Origin: Flavobacterium agri
GTDB taxonomy: Bacteria > Bacteroidota > Bacteroidia > Flavobacteriales > Flavobacteriaceae
Length of the DNA: 64,000 nucleotides
Reading direction: 5' to 3'
Assembly (NCBI RefSeq): GCF_013401995.1
Contig: NZ_JACBJI010000009.1
Location: 1 to 64,000, forward strand
Shown: piece by piece, positions 43,766 through 53,427 of the stretch
How positions within the stretch are numbered: position 1 is the first letter of the stretch
How the letters are laid out: each line of letters starts with the position of its first letter
Notes under the pieces: model-generated
What the model was told of the DNA's origin: nothing
Seen by the model: the letters and a program-made list of their open reading frames with translations, nothing else
The model's database searches: none
Made by a program: the position numbers and the translations under genes

Positions 43766-45016
43766 ATGATCGTTTATCTCAGACTTCTCTCGGAATCCTT
43801 CTCGTTCGCCATGAACGCCTTGCGCAACAACAAACTGCGTACGCTTTTGTCGCTTCTGGGCGTGACGATCGGGATTTTTTCGATCATTGCCGTTCTGGCC
43901 GCCGTCGATTCGCTCGACCGCAAAATCAAAAAAGACTTGAGCAGCCTCGACAAGAATACGATGTACGTGCTCAAGCAATCTTTCGGACCGACCGACGTGC
44001 CGCGCTGGAAAGTCGAGCAATTCCCGAATGTCACTTACGACGAATACCAATACCTCAAAGCTTCTCTGAACGGTGCCGAAGAAGTCGCTTACCAGATTTT
44101 CGTCGGGCCCGAATCGGCCAAATACGACGACAAGACCGTGAGCAGCATCAACGTCGTTCCGGTTTCGCACGAGTTCGACGAAATCCAGGCGCAGGAATTC
44201 GACAAAGGCCGGTTTTATAACGAATCCGAAGACAATTCGGGTAAAGCCGTCGCCGTAATCGGGTATGAGGTCGCAAACGGGCTTTTTGGGGACTCCGATC
44301 CGATCGACAAACAAATCAGGCTTTACGGACAGAAATTTACCGTAATCGGCGTTTTGCCCAAGCAAGGTTCGGGCATGTTCGGCAACAGCAACGATACGTC
44401 GATCATCATTCCGGTGAATTTCATCAGGAACAAATTCGGTGAAAACAACGATACGATGATGCCGATCATTATCGTAAAACCCGCCAAAGGTGCCGACGTG
44501 GACGAACTCAAAGCCGAAGTCGCACAAAAGCTGCGCAATTATCGCGGTATGAAGGTCGGCGATATGGACAATTTCTTCATCAACGTACTTTCGGGATTCA
44601 CGGCGCTTCTCGATGCATTTATCGGAATCTTGAACACGGGTGGTTGGATCATCAGCGCGTTCTCGCTTCTCGTAGGCGGATTCGGCATCGCCAATATCAT
44701 GTTCGTTTCGGTCAAGGAGCGCACCAACCTTATCGGAATCCAGAAATCTTTGGGAGCGAAAAACAAGTTCATTTTGTTCCAGTTCCTGTTCGAGGCCATC
44801 ATTCTTTCGGTGATCGGTGGTGCGGTCGGACTGCTGCTCGTTTGGGGAATCGCGACCGTGATGACCAAAGCGCTCGAGTTCGAATTTGTGCTTGGTTTCG
44901 GCAATATCATGCTCGGAACGGGATTGTCGGCGGCGATCGGTTTGATTTCGGGAATCATCCCGGCTATTTCGGCTTCTAAACTGGATCCGGTCGAAGCGAT
45001 CAGGACCGGAATGTAG
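43766..45016 (+). CDS. ABC transporter permease, MacB/FtsX type
   Basis: 416 residues from the ATG at 43766. A first helix (LLSLLGVTIGIFSIIAVLAAV) is followed by a large MacB periplasmic core domain (about 55-270), then three helices of an FtsX domain with VSVKERTNLIGIQKSLGAKNKFI, the cytoplasmic coupling loop. No ATPase gene is adjacent, so its partner must lie elsewhere. Substrates of this class range from lipoproteins to antimicrobial peptides; none can be assigned. An upstream TTG extension is rejected. Confidence 0.88.
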   Translation: MIVYLRLLSESFSFAMNALRNNKLRTLLSLLGVTIGIFSIIAVLAAVDSLDRKIKKDLSSLDKNTMYVLKQSFGPTDVPRWKVEQFPNVTYDEYQYLKASLNGAEEVAYQIFVGPESAKYDDKTVSSINVVPVSHEFDEIQAQEFDKGRFYNESEDNSGKAVAVIGYEVANGLFGDSDPIDKQIRLYGQKFTVIGVLPKQGSGMFGNSNDTSIIIPVNFIRNKFGENNDTMMPIIIVKPAKGADVDELKAEVAQKLRNYRGMKVGDMDNFFINVLSGFTALLDAFIGILNTGGWIISAFSLLVGGFGIANIMFVSVKERTNLIGIQKSLGAKNKFILFQFLFEAIILSVIGGAVGLLLVWGIATVMTKALEFEFVLGFGNIMLGTGLSAAIGLISGIIPAISASKLDPVEAIRTGM

Positions 45017-45026
45017 TTTCAAATCC

Positions 45027-45755
45027 TCAAGAGAACGAATCGTACAAAAGCGCAATCACTATGGCTGTGATTTCAAAAAGCGAGAAGCCTAGCACGTACG
45101 CGAGAAAAGCTTTGAGGTAATCTCGGAATCTTCCTCCGAAAAACTGTCCGATCGCCCAACTAACGTAAACGAAAACCGCCGTAAACAGGGTGTTTTCCAT
45201 CATTAGATTTGGTATGTACTTGGTGAAAATCGGTTGTAACGACAGCAAAATCATGCCTTCGCCCATTACGAAACACAACAGTACGAAAATCTCATAAATG
45301 TTGTAGGCGTGTTTTCTGAAGAACAGTTTGATGCAAGCGGCTATAAAAATCATCATTAAAATGTTCGAATAGCCGTAATTTTCCTGAACCCATTGCATGA
45401 CCTGCATGACGCTCGATTCTCCATATACTTGACGGAAACGCTGTTCGTACACCGAATCGGTGTCGAAATAATTCGAAACCAACGCGTAAATTACAGATGT
45501 CACGAACAGGAAAGTCACCGGTTTTGTAAACGACGATCTATTGCCGTGAAGGTAATCCCGTATGCTTTTGCCGGGTTTTGTCAAAAGTTTCGCAAAAGTG
45601 TACACAAATCCTTTTTCATATCCCGTAAGCTGGAACAATTCCTTTTTTGCGTAACGCGCGTCTATCGTTTCGACTTTGGTTTGTTGCCCGCAATTCGAGC
45701 AGAAATTACCGTTTGTCGGACATTTGCATTGTTGGCAAAGTAATTCGTTTTCCAT
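45027..45755 (-). CDS. DUF3667 membrane protein with zinc-ribbon N terminus
   Basis: 242 residues. The start has a Cys4 zinc-ribbon (CQQC near residue 7 and CSNC near residue 19). A helical linker with LTGYEKGFVYTFAKLLTKPGKSI, the DUF3667 hallmark, leads into about five membrane helices. The function of the family is unknown. It converges on the ABC permease with a 10-nt gap. No terminator is seen between them. Confidence 0.85.
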   Translation of the reverse strand: MENELLCQQCKCPTNGNFCSNCGQQTKVETIDARYAKKELFQLTGYEKGFVYTFAKLLTKPGKSIRDYLHGNRSSFTKPVTFLFVTSVIYALVSNYFDTDSVYEQRFRQVYGESSVMQVMQWVQENYGYSNILMMIFIAACIKLFFRKHAYNIYEIFVLLCFVMGEGMILLSLQPIFTKYIPNLMMENTLFTAVFVYVSWAIGQFFGGRFRDYLKAFLAYVLGFSLFEITAIVIALLYDSFS

Positions 45756-45848
45756 GATTCGGTTTTAGGAATTGCTTTTCAAAAATAAAAATAGATTCGT
45801 ATTGTTTATCATGGATTCGGAAATACCGCCGGCTTTGACCGAACGGCA

Positions 45849-45875
45849 TAAAAAAACCGCCCAAAAAGAGCGGTC
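45849..45875 (-). terminator. Terminator after accD
   Basis: On the minus strand ACCGC (45874-45870) and GCGGT (45860-45856) pair around a T-rich loop, and a run of Ts follows. It is 22 nt past the accD stop. Confidence 0.75.
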
Positions 45876-45896
45876 GTTTTATTTGATGGGTTTTGA

Positions 45897-46751
45897 TTAA
45901 CGGATCGGTTGGTCCAAAATCAAATCCAAATACAAGTTGATCTTGTTCTTGAGTTCCTTGCGCGCAGCGATGAAATCGAGGAAACCGTGTTCCAAAACGA
46001 ATTCCGCGGTCTGGAAACCTTCAGGCAAATCTTTTCCGGTGGTGTCTTTTACGACACGCGGTCCGGCAAAACCGATAAGCGCGCCCGGTTCCGAAATGTT
46101 GATGTCGCCCAACATCGCATAAGACGCTGTCGTTCCGCCCGTAGTCGGATCGGTACAAAGCGAAATGTACGGGATTTTCGCATCGGCCAATTGCGCGAGT
46201 TTTGCAGATGTTTTGGCAAGCTGCATAAGCGAATACGCGGCTTCCATCATACGTGCGCCACCCGATTTGGAAATCATCACGAACGGGATTTTGTTCTTGA
46301 TCGAATAGTCGATACCGCGCGCGATTTTCTCTCCTACGACGGCACCCATCGAACCTCCGATGAACGCGAAATCCATACAGCAGACCACGATGTCCTTGCC
46401 TTTCGATTTACCCACTCCGGTGCGCACGGCATCCTTGAGTTTGGTTTTCTCCTGGGCGTCCTTTAGTCGGTCGGAGTATTTTTTGGTGTCGACGAAATGA
46501 AGCGTGTCTTTCGACGTCATGTTCTTGTCGAGTTCGGTGTATTCGTTGTTGTCGAACAAGATTTCGAAATATTCCTTGCTTCCGATCCTTACGTGGAAGC
46601 CGTCTTCGGGGCTTACGTATAGGTTGCGCGCCAATTCATCGGCATCGACGATTTTTCCGGTAGGCGATTTGTACCATAAACCTTTAGGAACGTCTTTTTT
46701 ATCTTCGGTGGCGGTCTGAATGCCTTTTTCTGTTCTTTTAAACCAAGCCAT
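45897..46751 (-). CDS. accD: Acetyl-CoA carboxylase carboxyltransferase subunit beta
   Basis: Transfers the carboxyl group from biotin to acetyl-CoA, the first step of fatty-acid synthesis. The 284-residue crotonase-fold core is intact (GKDIVVCCMDFAFIGGSMG, SKSGGARMMEAAYSLMQ, DPTTGGTTASYAMLGDI, GFAGPRVVKDTTG). The N-terminal zinc ribbon found in E. coli AccD is present in outline, but the four cysteines are gone: GLWYKSPTGKI and LYVSPEDGFH hold Tyr/Ser/Lys/Gly instead. The rest is normal length. It lies downstream of fbaA, separated by a repeat. Confidence 0.95.
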   Translation of the reverse strand: MAWFKRTEKGIQTATEDKKDVPKGLWYKSPTGKIVDADELARNLYVSPEDGFHVRIGSKEYFEILFDNNEYTELDKNMTSKDTLHFVDTKKYSDRLKDAQEKTKLKDAVRTGVGKSKGKDIVVCCMDFAFIGGSMGAVVGEKIARGIDYSIKNKIPFVMISKSGGARMMEAAYSLMQLAKTSAKLAQLADAKIPYISLCTDPTTGGTTASYAMLGDINISEPGALIGFAGPRVVKDTTGKDLPEGFQTAEFVLEHGFLDFIAARKELKNKINLYLDLILDQPIR

Positions 46752-46780
46752 ATTTCTGCTTAATTATGAATTAAAAAAAT

Positions 46781-46833
46781 ATGAATTATGAATTAAAAAC
46801 AGAAGTCATAAGCGACTTCAATTCATAATTCAT
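46781..46833. repeat. Cruciform-forming inverted repeat between fbaA and accD
   Basis: ATGAATTATGAATT (46781-46794) and AATTCATAATTCAT (46820-46833) are perfect arms. Inside them GAAGTC (46802-46807) and GACTTC (46814-46819) form a second stem. The repeat fills most of the 94-nt gap and would fold in an fbaA-accD message. A further AATTATGAATT unit lies to its left. Confidence 0.75.
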
Positions 46834-46845
46834 AATTCATCATTT

Positions 46846-47913
<1,068 letters not shown>

Positions 47914-47959
47914 GTCAGTTAGTTTTGATTAAAGGTTACAAAAATAAGTATTTCTGAAA

Positions 47960-50518
47960 TTAGAAAGGATAATTGATTCCGATATTTAGTACCGAGTGCG
48001 CGAAATTGTAATTGCGCAACCAGCGGCTGCCTTCGTTTATCGCCGGATCGTATGTCTTGAACCCGACGTCGAGGCGAACCACGAAAAAGTTGAAGTCGTA
48101 ACGCAAACCAAATCCAGAACCTACGGCTATGTCCTCAAGCGATTTAAGCCCCGAAAACTTGTAGCGTTCGTCTTCGGTATTGTCGAGTACGTTCCAGATG
48201 TTTCCGACATCGGCAAAAACAGCGCTGTGCAAATCTCCGAACAAATTAAAACGGAATTCGGCGCTGTACGCGAGTTTCATGTTCGCTTCGTTGAAGTCGT
48301 TGATTCCACCCGAAGAACCTGGTCCGAGCGAGTACGATTGCCATCCCCGGTTGTCGTTTGATCCGCCGGCGAAGTAACTTCTCGAGAACGGGACGCTTTC
48401 AGAGTTGCCGTACGGGATCGCGATTCCGGCGAATGCACGCATCGCGAGTACTTTCTTGCGCGTCAGATCCCAATGCTTGATGTATTCGAACTCGCCTTTG
48501 AGGTATTGCGAATATTCGATGTCGAAAATCGTATTGTTGCCGTTCTGGTTCTTGAGCTGTTTGGAAAGCCGCGCCACGAGCGACAAAAAGTTACCCGCCG
48601 ATTCGATTTTCGTGCGGAACGTATAAAATGTATTGTCCTGCAAATCGGTTTTCGTCGTTTTCGAATAACTGTAGCTTGAGGCAAAAATGAGGTTGTTCTC
48701 GGTAAGTCGGTCGCGACGCTCGTCTATACTGCGCACAGTTCTCAAATCGGCGGGGCTCACGGCCACCGAACCGTTGTCTACGACGTCTGCAATGAACTGG
48801 TTCGTTCCCGAATCGATTGCAAGATTCCCGTTCTCGTTGAAATAGGTAGGATTGCTTGGATCGAGATATTCCTTGGCGATATTGTTCAACGCGCTGTAGG
48901 AACTCGAATACACATTGAAATAATTCTGCGGATTCAAATTCTTCACGTATTGGATGTTGAACAAATCGAGCCTCGACGAATAAAAACGCTTCGGCGTCCA
49001 GGTGTAACTGAAAGCACCGGTGAAATTTTCTTTGTCAAGCCCGATGTTGCGCTGCTTGGCATAACCCAAACTGATCGTCGTGACCGGAATCATGTTTTTC
49101 GGGATGATCTTTTCGGTGTTCAGCGGAAAGACGATGCGCGGAAAACTCAGTTTCATATCGGCTCCGTATTCCGAAACGTTGAAAAACGTATCGTTCGGAT
49201 TGGCCAAATCTTTAGACGATCCGATGTTACCACGCGCCGCGATTTCCAAGGTTTCGGCTCCGTTGAACACGTTGCGTATCGTAACCGATGTCGTTCCCTG
49301 TATCCCGAAATCCTGGATGTTCGAATGCGTGACGTCGAGGCTATATCCGAAACTGAATTTCTTTCTCGGAACCAGATAAATATTGGCGATCAACGAATTC
49401 CCGATCGTATCGCGAGGATCGACCTCATATTGTATCGACGGATAATTGAACACGCGCAAATTGCTCAGATAGCGCGAAGTCACCGTCGTGCGGATGTCTG
49501 AAAACAAATTGCCTTTGTTGATGAAAACGGCATCGGTAATCGCTTTCGGACGGTATTTCAATCGGTCGGACGCATAGAGGTTGAAACCTTTGTACGTCAC
49601 GCTGTCCTTGATCGGTGGCTTGATTTTGCTTCCCGTCGCATCAGTATAGATATTGACTTCGCTGATCTTGTACTGCTTGAACGGCATCGTCTTGGTCGTG
49701 TCGTTTTCGCGATAGCTGTAATCGTCTATGATCATTTTCGAATTGGCCTTGTGGTTCGTATCGACCGTATCGATGTCGAACTTGATGTAATTCGCCTGGA
49801 AGTGATAGATGCCGTTGTTGCGGTACAACGACGTGAGACGCGCTTTTTCCGCATCGAAATCAAGACCGTTGAACTGCTTGCCTGGCGTCAAAGCCGATTT
49901 GTCTTTCGTGGCCTGGAACATCGAATCGAGCACGGGCGTCGAGATTCTTTGGCTAAGCGAATCCAGAAAATAAGGTGTTCCCGTTTTGATCGTGTAGGTC
50001 ACGCGTGCTTTTTTGTCGGCGACCGAATCGATCCTGGACAGGATTTTCGCGTTGAAATAGCCTTGGTTGAAATAATGCCCTTTGAGCCTGAGACGCGACT
50101 TGCGGATGTTGTTCGTATCGATGATCGCAGGCGGTTCGCCAATTCGCTTGAGCATTTGATGAATGCCGAAATAATAGAACGATTTCCCAAGTCGGTTTAC
50201 CTGTTTCTTGGAAAGGATTTTAGCCAAACGTTCGTATTTCTTGGGATTCTTGATGAATTTGGCTTTGTAGGTCGAATCTGGGTTCGGGTTGGCCAGATTA
50301 TACAAATTGAGCCTGAGACGATAACCGAGCAAAGACGAATTGGGTTTTTGATACATGAGGTTTTCGAGTTCCTCTGTATTCTGTTTCTTGTCGTTGACGA
50401 CGAATTCGTTCTTGGTAAGGAGTTTTTTGCTCTTCGGGACCCGTTTGGTCGAATTACAGCCCGACAACAGTAATCCGCAAAGGACAAATAATGCTATTTT
50501 TGCTGGCAGGCTTCTCAA
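47960..50518 (-). CDS. tamL: TamL, lipoprotein-type Omp85/TamA assembly protein
   Basis: An outer-membrane insertase of the Bacteroidota TamA group. 852 residues. A lipoprotein signal peptide ends in LLLSGC (Cys21), so the N terminus is lipidated. POTRA-like domains follow (about 100-380, with LRLKGHYFNQGYFNAKI and NGIYHFQANYIKFDID), then the 16-strand barrel (about 400-852, FRTKIESAGNFLSL, FSRSYFAGGSNDNRGWQSYSLGPG). The lipid anchor is the family's peculiarity. A TATTTTTG box (50545-50538) lies 19 nt upstream, and the RNA methyltransferase gene diverges from it. Confidence 0.9.
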   Translation of the reverse strand: MRSLPAKIALFVLCGLLLSGCNSTKRVPKSKKLLTKNEFVVNDKKQNTEELENLMYQKPNSSLLGYRLRLNLYNLANPNPDSTYKAKFIKNPKKYERLAKILSKKQVNRLGKSFYYFGIHQMLKRIGEPPAIIDTNNIRKSRLRLKGHYFNQGYFNAKILSRIDSVADKKARVTYTIKTGTPYFLDSLSQRISTPVLDSMFQATKDKSALTPGKQFNGLDFDAEKARLTSLYRNNGIYHFQANYIKFDIDTVDTNHKANSKMIIDDYSYRENDTTKTMPFKQYKISEVNIYTDATGSKIKPPIKDSVTYKGFNLYASDRLKYRPKAITDAVFINKGNLFSDIRTTVTSRYLSNLRVFNYPSIQYEVDPRDTIGNSLIANIYLVPRKKFSFGYSLDVTHSNIQDFGIQGTTSVTIRNVFNGAETLEIAARGNIGSSKDLANPNDTFFNVSEYGADMKLSFPRIVFPLNTEKIIPKNMIPVTTISLGYAKQRNIGLDKENFTGAFSYTWTPKRFYSSRLDLFNIQYVKNLNPQNYFNVYSSSYSALNNIAKEYLDPSNPTYFNENGNLAIDSGTNQFIADVVDNGSVAVSPADLRTVRSIDERRDRLTENNLIFASSYSYSKTTKTDLQDNTFYTFRTKIESAGNFLSLVARLSKQLKNQNGNNTIFDIEYSQYLKGEFEYIKHWDLTRKKVLAMRAFAGIAIPYGNSESVPFSRSYFAGGSNDNRGWQSYSLGPGSSGGINDFNEANMKLAYSAEFRFNLFGDLHSAVFADVGNIWNVLDNTEDERYKFSGLKSLEDIAVGSGFGLRYDFNFFVVRLDVGFKTYDPAINEGSRWLRNYNFAHSVLNIGINYPF

Positions 50519-50553
50519 AAGTTCGGCGATTAAAGGTCAAAAATACAGAATTC

Positions 50554-51279
50554 ATGGTTAGTAAAAACCAAATAAAGCGAATAACGGGGCTTCACCAAAA
50601 AAAGTATCGGCAACAGGAAGCGCTGTTTTTGGCCGAAGGCGTCAAAGTCATAAGCGAGCTGCTCGATTCTTCGTTCGAATTGGAGCATCTTTTTGAAATC
50701 GAGCCGCTTTTCCCTCAGGTTTCTGATTCCAAAAAGACGATGGCCACCGAATCCGACCTCAAAAAAATGAGCGCGCTTTCAACCGCCAACAATTGTCTTG
50801 CCGTTTTTAAAATTCCGCCGCCAAAACCTATAGATGAATCCGGATTGATCGTCGCACTCGACGACATTCGCGATCCGGGAAATCTCGGTACGATCTTGCG
50901 CCTTTGCGATTGGTTCGGGATCAAGCAGGTCGTGTGTTCTAAAGAAACCGTCGATCTGTACAACCCCAAAGTGGTCCAGGCGACGATGGGATCGCTTGCG
51001 AGAGTGAATGTCGTGTATGCCGATTTGCGCGATTTCCTTTCCGATACGAAACTTCCGGTATTCGGGACGTTTATGGACGGAGACAATATTTACGCCGAAA
51101 ATCTTCCGTCAAACGGAATCATCGTCATGGGCAACGAAGCCAACGGCATTTCTCCTGAAGTGGAAAAACGGACGACCAAACGAATTTCAATCCCGCGTTT
51201 CGGCGATTTGCAGAAAACCGAAAGTTTGAACGTGGCGACGGCAACCGCGATTATCTTGAGTGAATTCCGAAGAAAATAG
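50554..51279 (+). CDS. TrmH/SpoU family RNA methyltransferase
   Basis: A 241-residue SAM-dependent 2'-O-ribose methyltransferase. An N-terminal substrate-binding region (VSKNQIKRITGLHQKKYRQQEALFLAEGVKVI) is followed by the knotted SpoU domain with LDDIRDPGNLGTILRLCDWFG, VMGNEANGIS and IPRFGDLQKTESLNVATATAI. The position modified (rRNA or tRNA) cannot be read. The ATG at 50554 is chosen; the upstream in-frame extension lies within the tamL start region. Confidence 0.93.
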   Translation: MVSKNQIKRITGLHQKKYRQQEALFLAEGVKVISELLDSSFELEHLFEIEPLFPQVSDSKKTMATESDLKKMSALSTANNCLAVFKIPPPKPIDESGLIVALDDIRDPGNLGTILRLCDWFGIKQVVCSKETVDLYNPKVVQATMGSLARVNVVYADLRDFLSDTKLPVFGTFMDGDNIYAENLPSNGIIVMGNEANGISPEVEKRTTKRISIPRFGDLQKTESLNVATATAIILSEFRRK

Positions 51280-51366
51280 ATTTTCAGATTCACGGATTTT
51301 CAGTAACAGGTCAATTAAACCCCAAGGCTTAATCTGTCAATCTGAAATCTAAGAATCTGTAAATCT
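51278..51366. repeat. Inverted repeat between convergent genes
   Basis: AGATTTTCAGATTC (51278-51291) and GAATCTGTAAATCT (51353-51366) pair except at two central bases, and CAATCTG/CAGATT-like copies lie between them. It overlaps the stop codons of the RNA methyltransferase and porT and may serve as a two-way transcript end. Confidence 0.6.
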
Positions 51367-52076
51367 TAATGGAACGTGAAGTTCACCAAAATCGCTCTGG
51401 TCTTCATAGACGCAACATTTCCCGTCCACGGGCTGTTCGGGTCGGCATCCGGGATGATTTCGTTCGACAATCCGAAAACGCCGCGGATCGAAGGTGAGAA
51501 TTTGAAGTATTCAAAGTAAAGGTCGACGCCGAATCCGAGCTCGTAATTGCTCGTCCACTGCTTCATGCGGAAACGCTGCTGCAAGTTGTCGTCCTTCGAT
51601 TTGAAATTGCTCGAAAGGTTCAATGTAGAAGAAACGCCACCAACCAAATACGGACGGATGTTGCCGGTTCTCAAAGACGAGAACTTGAGCAAAAGCGGGA
51701 AGTGGATGTAAGTGGAACGCACTTCGCGCAGTTGGTTTAGCTCGTCGTCTTCGGCAAATCCGTAGAAATGCAGATCGCGTTGCGTGTAGAACAATCCCGG
51801 TTCGAAGCGAAGATCTATGTATTCGTGAAGGCGCAGGTTTCCGACCAATCCGACGTTGAATCCCGTCGTTTTGTCAACCTGGATGTCCTGTCCGGGAACT
51901 TTGTAATCGAATTTGAAGTCGTAAATGTTGAATCCGAGGAAATAGCCCCAATGCACGCGCTGTTTGTCGAAATTCTCAAGGTTCACGATCGGGTCGTTGC
52001 CAAACATCCCGGTTGGTCCTTGAGCGTTGCTGTGTATGGCGAAAAGTGCGAAAAATAAGGCTACGATCTTCTTCAT
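51366..52076 (-). CDS. porT: Type IX secretion/gliding protein PorT (SprT)
   Basis: A 236-residue outer-membrane beta-barrel needed in T9SS bacteria for secretion and, in Flavobacterium, for gliding and secretion of the SprB adhesin. Signal peptide MKKIVALFFALFAIHSNAQ. The barrel region has VHWGYFLGFNIYDFKFDYK, INLRFEPGL-like YIDLRFEPGLFYTQRDL and FHFPLLLKF-like IHFPLLLKFSS, and the C-terminal Phe is absent (ends NFTFH). It sits 1 nt after ubiE, the usual flavobacterial order. It implies that the host has a T9SS. Confidence 0.9.
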   Translation of the reverse strand: MKKIVALFFALFAIHSNAQGPTGMFGNDPIVNLENFDKQRVHWGYFLGFNIYDFKFDYKVPGQDIQVDKTTGFNVGLVGNLRLHEYIDLRFEPGLFYTQRDLHFYGFAEDDELNQLREVRSTYIHFPLLLKFSSLRTGNIRPYLVGGVSSTLNLSSNFKSKDDNLQQRFRMKQWTSNYELGFGVDLYFEYFKFSPSIRGVFGLSNEIIPDADPNSPWTGNVASMKTRAILVNFTFH

Positions 52077-52077
52077 G

Positions 52078-52815
52078 CTATTTTTTGAAAGCGACATAAA
52101 TGGTGGCCACGCCAAAAGTCTGGGGCAGCGCTTGCACGTTTATAAACCCAATTTTACGCAAAATATTGTTCAGTTCCTCACCGAAAGGAAATACCGAAGC
52201 CGATTCGGACAAATAGCCGTAAGCCGCGCGGTCTTTTGAAAACAGGCGTCCGATTGCGGGTAAAATGAACTTATTGTAAAAGGTATAGCCTTGCTTGAAC
52301 GGGAATTTGGTCGGGTTCGAGGTTTCGAGGATCACGAAAATCCCTCCGGGACGCATCACGCGCAAAATCTCGGCAAGTCCTTTCTCTAGCGTTTCGAAGT
52401 TGCGGATACCGAAACCGACCGTCACGGCGTCGAACGAATCGTTTTCGAACGGCAAATTTTCGGAATCACCCTGTACCAATTTGATACGGCTGTCCAACTG
52501 CTTCTCGGTCACTTTTTTGCGTCCGACTTCGAGCATGCCTTCGCTCAGATCGAGCCCGACGATTTCCTGGGCCGCCGTCTGCGCCATCAGAATAGCCAAA
52601 TCTCCGGTTCCGGTCGCGATGTCGAGAATCTTGCTTGGATTAGTATCGGAAACCAATCTGAGCACTTTTTTGCGCCATTTGGTATCGATCCCGAACGAAA
52701 TCACGCGGTTGAGTCCGTCGTAATTGCCCGAGATGTTGTCGAACATTTGGGTGACCTGCTCTTTTTTGCCAAGAGACGAGTCTTTATAAGGAGTAATTTT
52801 TTCGGGTTGTTTCAT
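52078..52815 (-). CDS. ubiE: Demethylmenaquinone methyltransferase
   Basis: Methylates demethylmenaquinone to menaquinone using SAM. The 245 residues start at the ATG at 52815 (MKQPEKITPYKDSSLGKKEQV). VTQMFDNISGNYDGLNRVISFGIDTKWRK, ILDIATGTGDLAI and VTVGFGIRNFE, then VLETSNPTKFPFKQGY are UbiE/COQ5 signatures. Menaquinone is expected as the respiratory quinone here. A TATCTTTG box (52832-52825) lies 9 nt upstream. porT follows 1 nt later. Confidence 0.95.
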   Translation of the reverse strand: MKQPEKITPYKDSSLGKKEQVTQMFDNISGNYDGLNRVISFGIDTKWRKKVLRLVSDTNPSKILDIATGTGDLAILMAQTAAQEIVGLDLSEGMLEVGRKKVTEKQLDSRIKLVQGDSENLPFENDSFDAVTVGFGIRNFETLEKGLAEILRVMRPGGIFVILETSNPTKFPFKQGYTFYNKFILPAIGRLFSKDRAAYGYLSESASVFPFGEELNNILRKIGFINVQALPQTFGVATIYVAFKK

Positions 52816-52976
52816 AATCGAGCGCAAAGATAGTATAAACGGAAGAATCACCGAGTTGGTTTAATACTTCGAATTTTCCTACCCATATCCCTAAAAATAG
52901 GGAGGCAAAAAATTTCACGATATGACGGGATTGTGTGATGTGTATGTATTCGGGAATTTTACAAAAAATAAAACCG

Positions 52977-53303
52977 ATGGAAAATATGTTATCGAGAACA
53001 TTCTTTGCCGAAATGAAATGGGTTTGTCTTGCACTGGCGATCTCGTTGCTTCTTGTGAACAGCCTGAATAACGGATTCCTGTCCCTGGCTTCAGGTATGG
53101 GAACAAAACACACGTTCTTAGGGTTAAATTTGTTTTTGGAAATTTTAGTTTTTTTTGTCCTTACTATCTTTGTGGTATTTGGTATTAAGGGCTTCTTTGA
53201 GAAGTTCTCTCAAAGGTCCGCGAATGTTATACTCTTGCTTACAGGCTTGAGTCTTGCAATTGCGGTTTTCATTTTAAGTTATCAGATACTGTTTCAGGAA
53301 TAG
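52977..53303 (+). CDS. Small three-helix membrane protein
   Basis: A 108-residue protein with three predicted helices (MKWVCLALAISLLLVNSLNNGFL, FLGLNLFLEILVFFVLTIFVVFGI and VILLLTGLSLAIAVFILSYQIL). The ATG at 52977 is preferred to an earlier in-frame ATG at 52935, which would add polar residues. It diverges from ubiE and has its own terminator. The function is not recognised. Confidence 0.7.
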   Translation: MENMLSRTFFAEMKWVCLALAISLLLVNSLNNGFLSLASGMGTKHTFLGLNLFLEILVFFVLTIFVVFGIKGFFEKFSQRSANVILLLTGLSLAIAVFILSYQILFQE

Positions 53304-53341
53304 GCAAAGATTCCATCGATACATCTCCACCGGAAAAATGA

Positions 53342-53369
53342 ACATCTGCTTATGCGGATGTTTTTTTTG
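53342..53369 (+). terminator. Terminator of the small membrane gene
   Basis: ACATCTGC and GCGGATGT (53342-53361) pair across TTAT with one wobble, followed by eight Ts. Confidence 0.85.
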
Positions 53370-53370
53370 T

Positions 53371-53414
53371 TCCTCGACTGCGCTCGGAACCTACCTTCCG
53401 AGCGCAGTCGAGGA
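53371..53414. repeat. Perfect 19-bp inverted repeat with 6-nt loop
   Basis: The arm at 53371-53389 (starts TCCTCGACTG, ends CGCTCGGAA) is exactly matched by the reverse complement at 53396-53414, with loop CCTACC. The hairpin sits between the terminator and folA. GACTGCGCTC is the same core as in the repeats near 8960, 58880 and 59225. A dispersed REP-like element is likely. Confidence 0.85.
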
Positions 53415-53427
53415 AGCATAATCCCAA

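Noticed and set aside
43742..45055. 437-codon open frame on the - strand
   Set aside because: Antisense to the ABC permease. The permease has membrane helices and FtsX motifs; the minus frame is Arg/Asp/His-rich shadow sequence.
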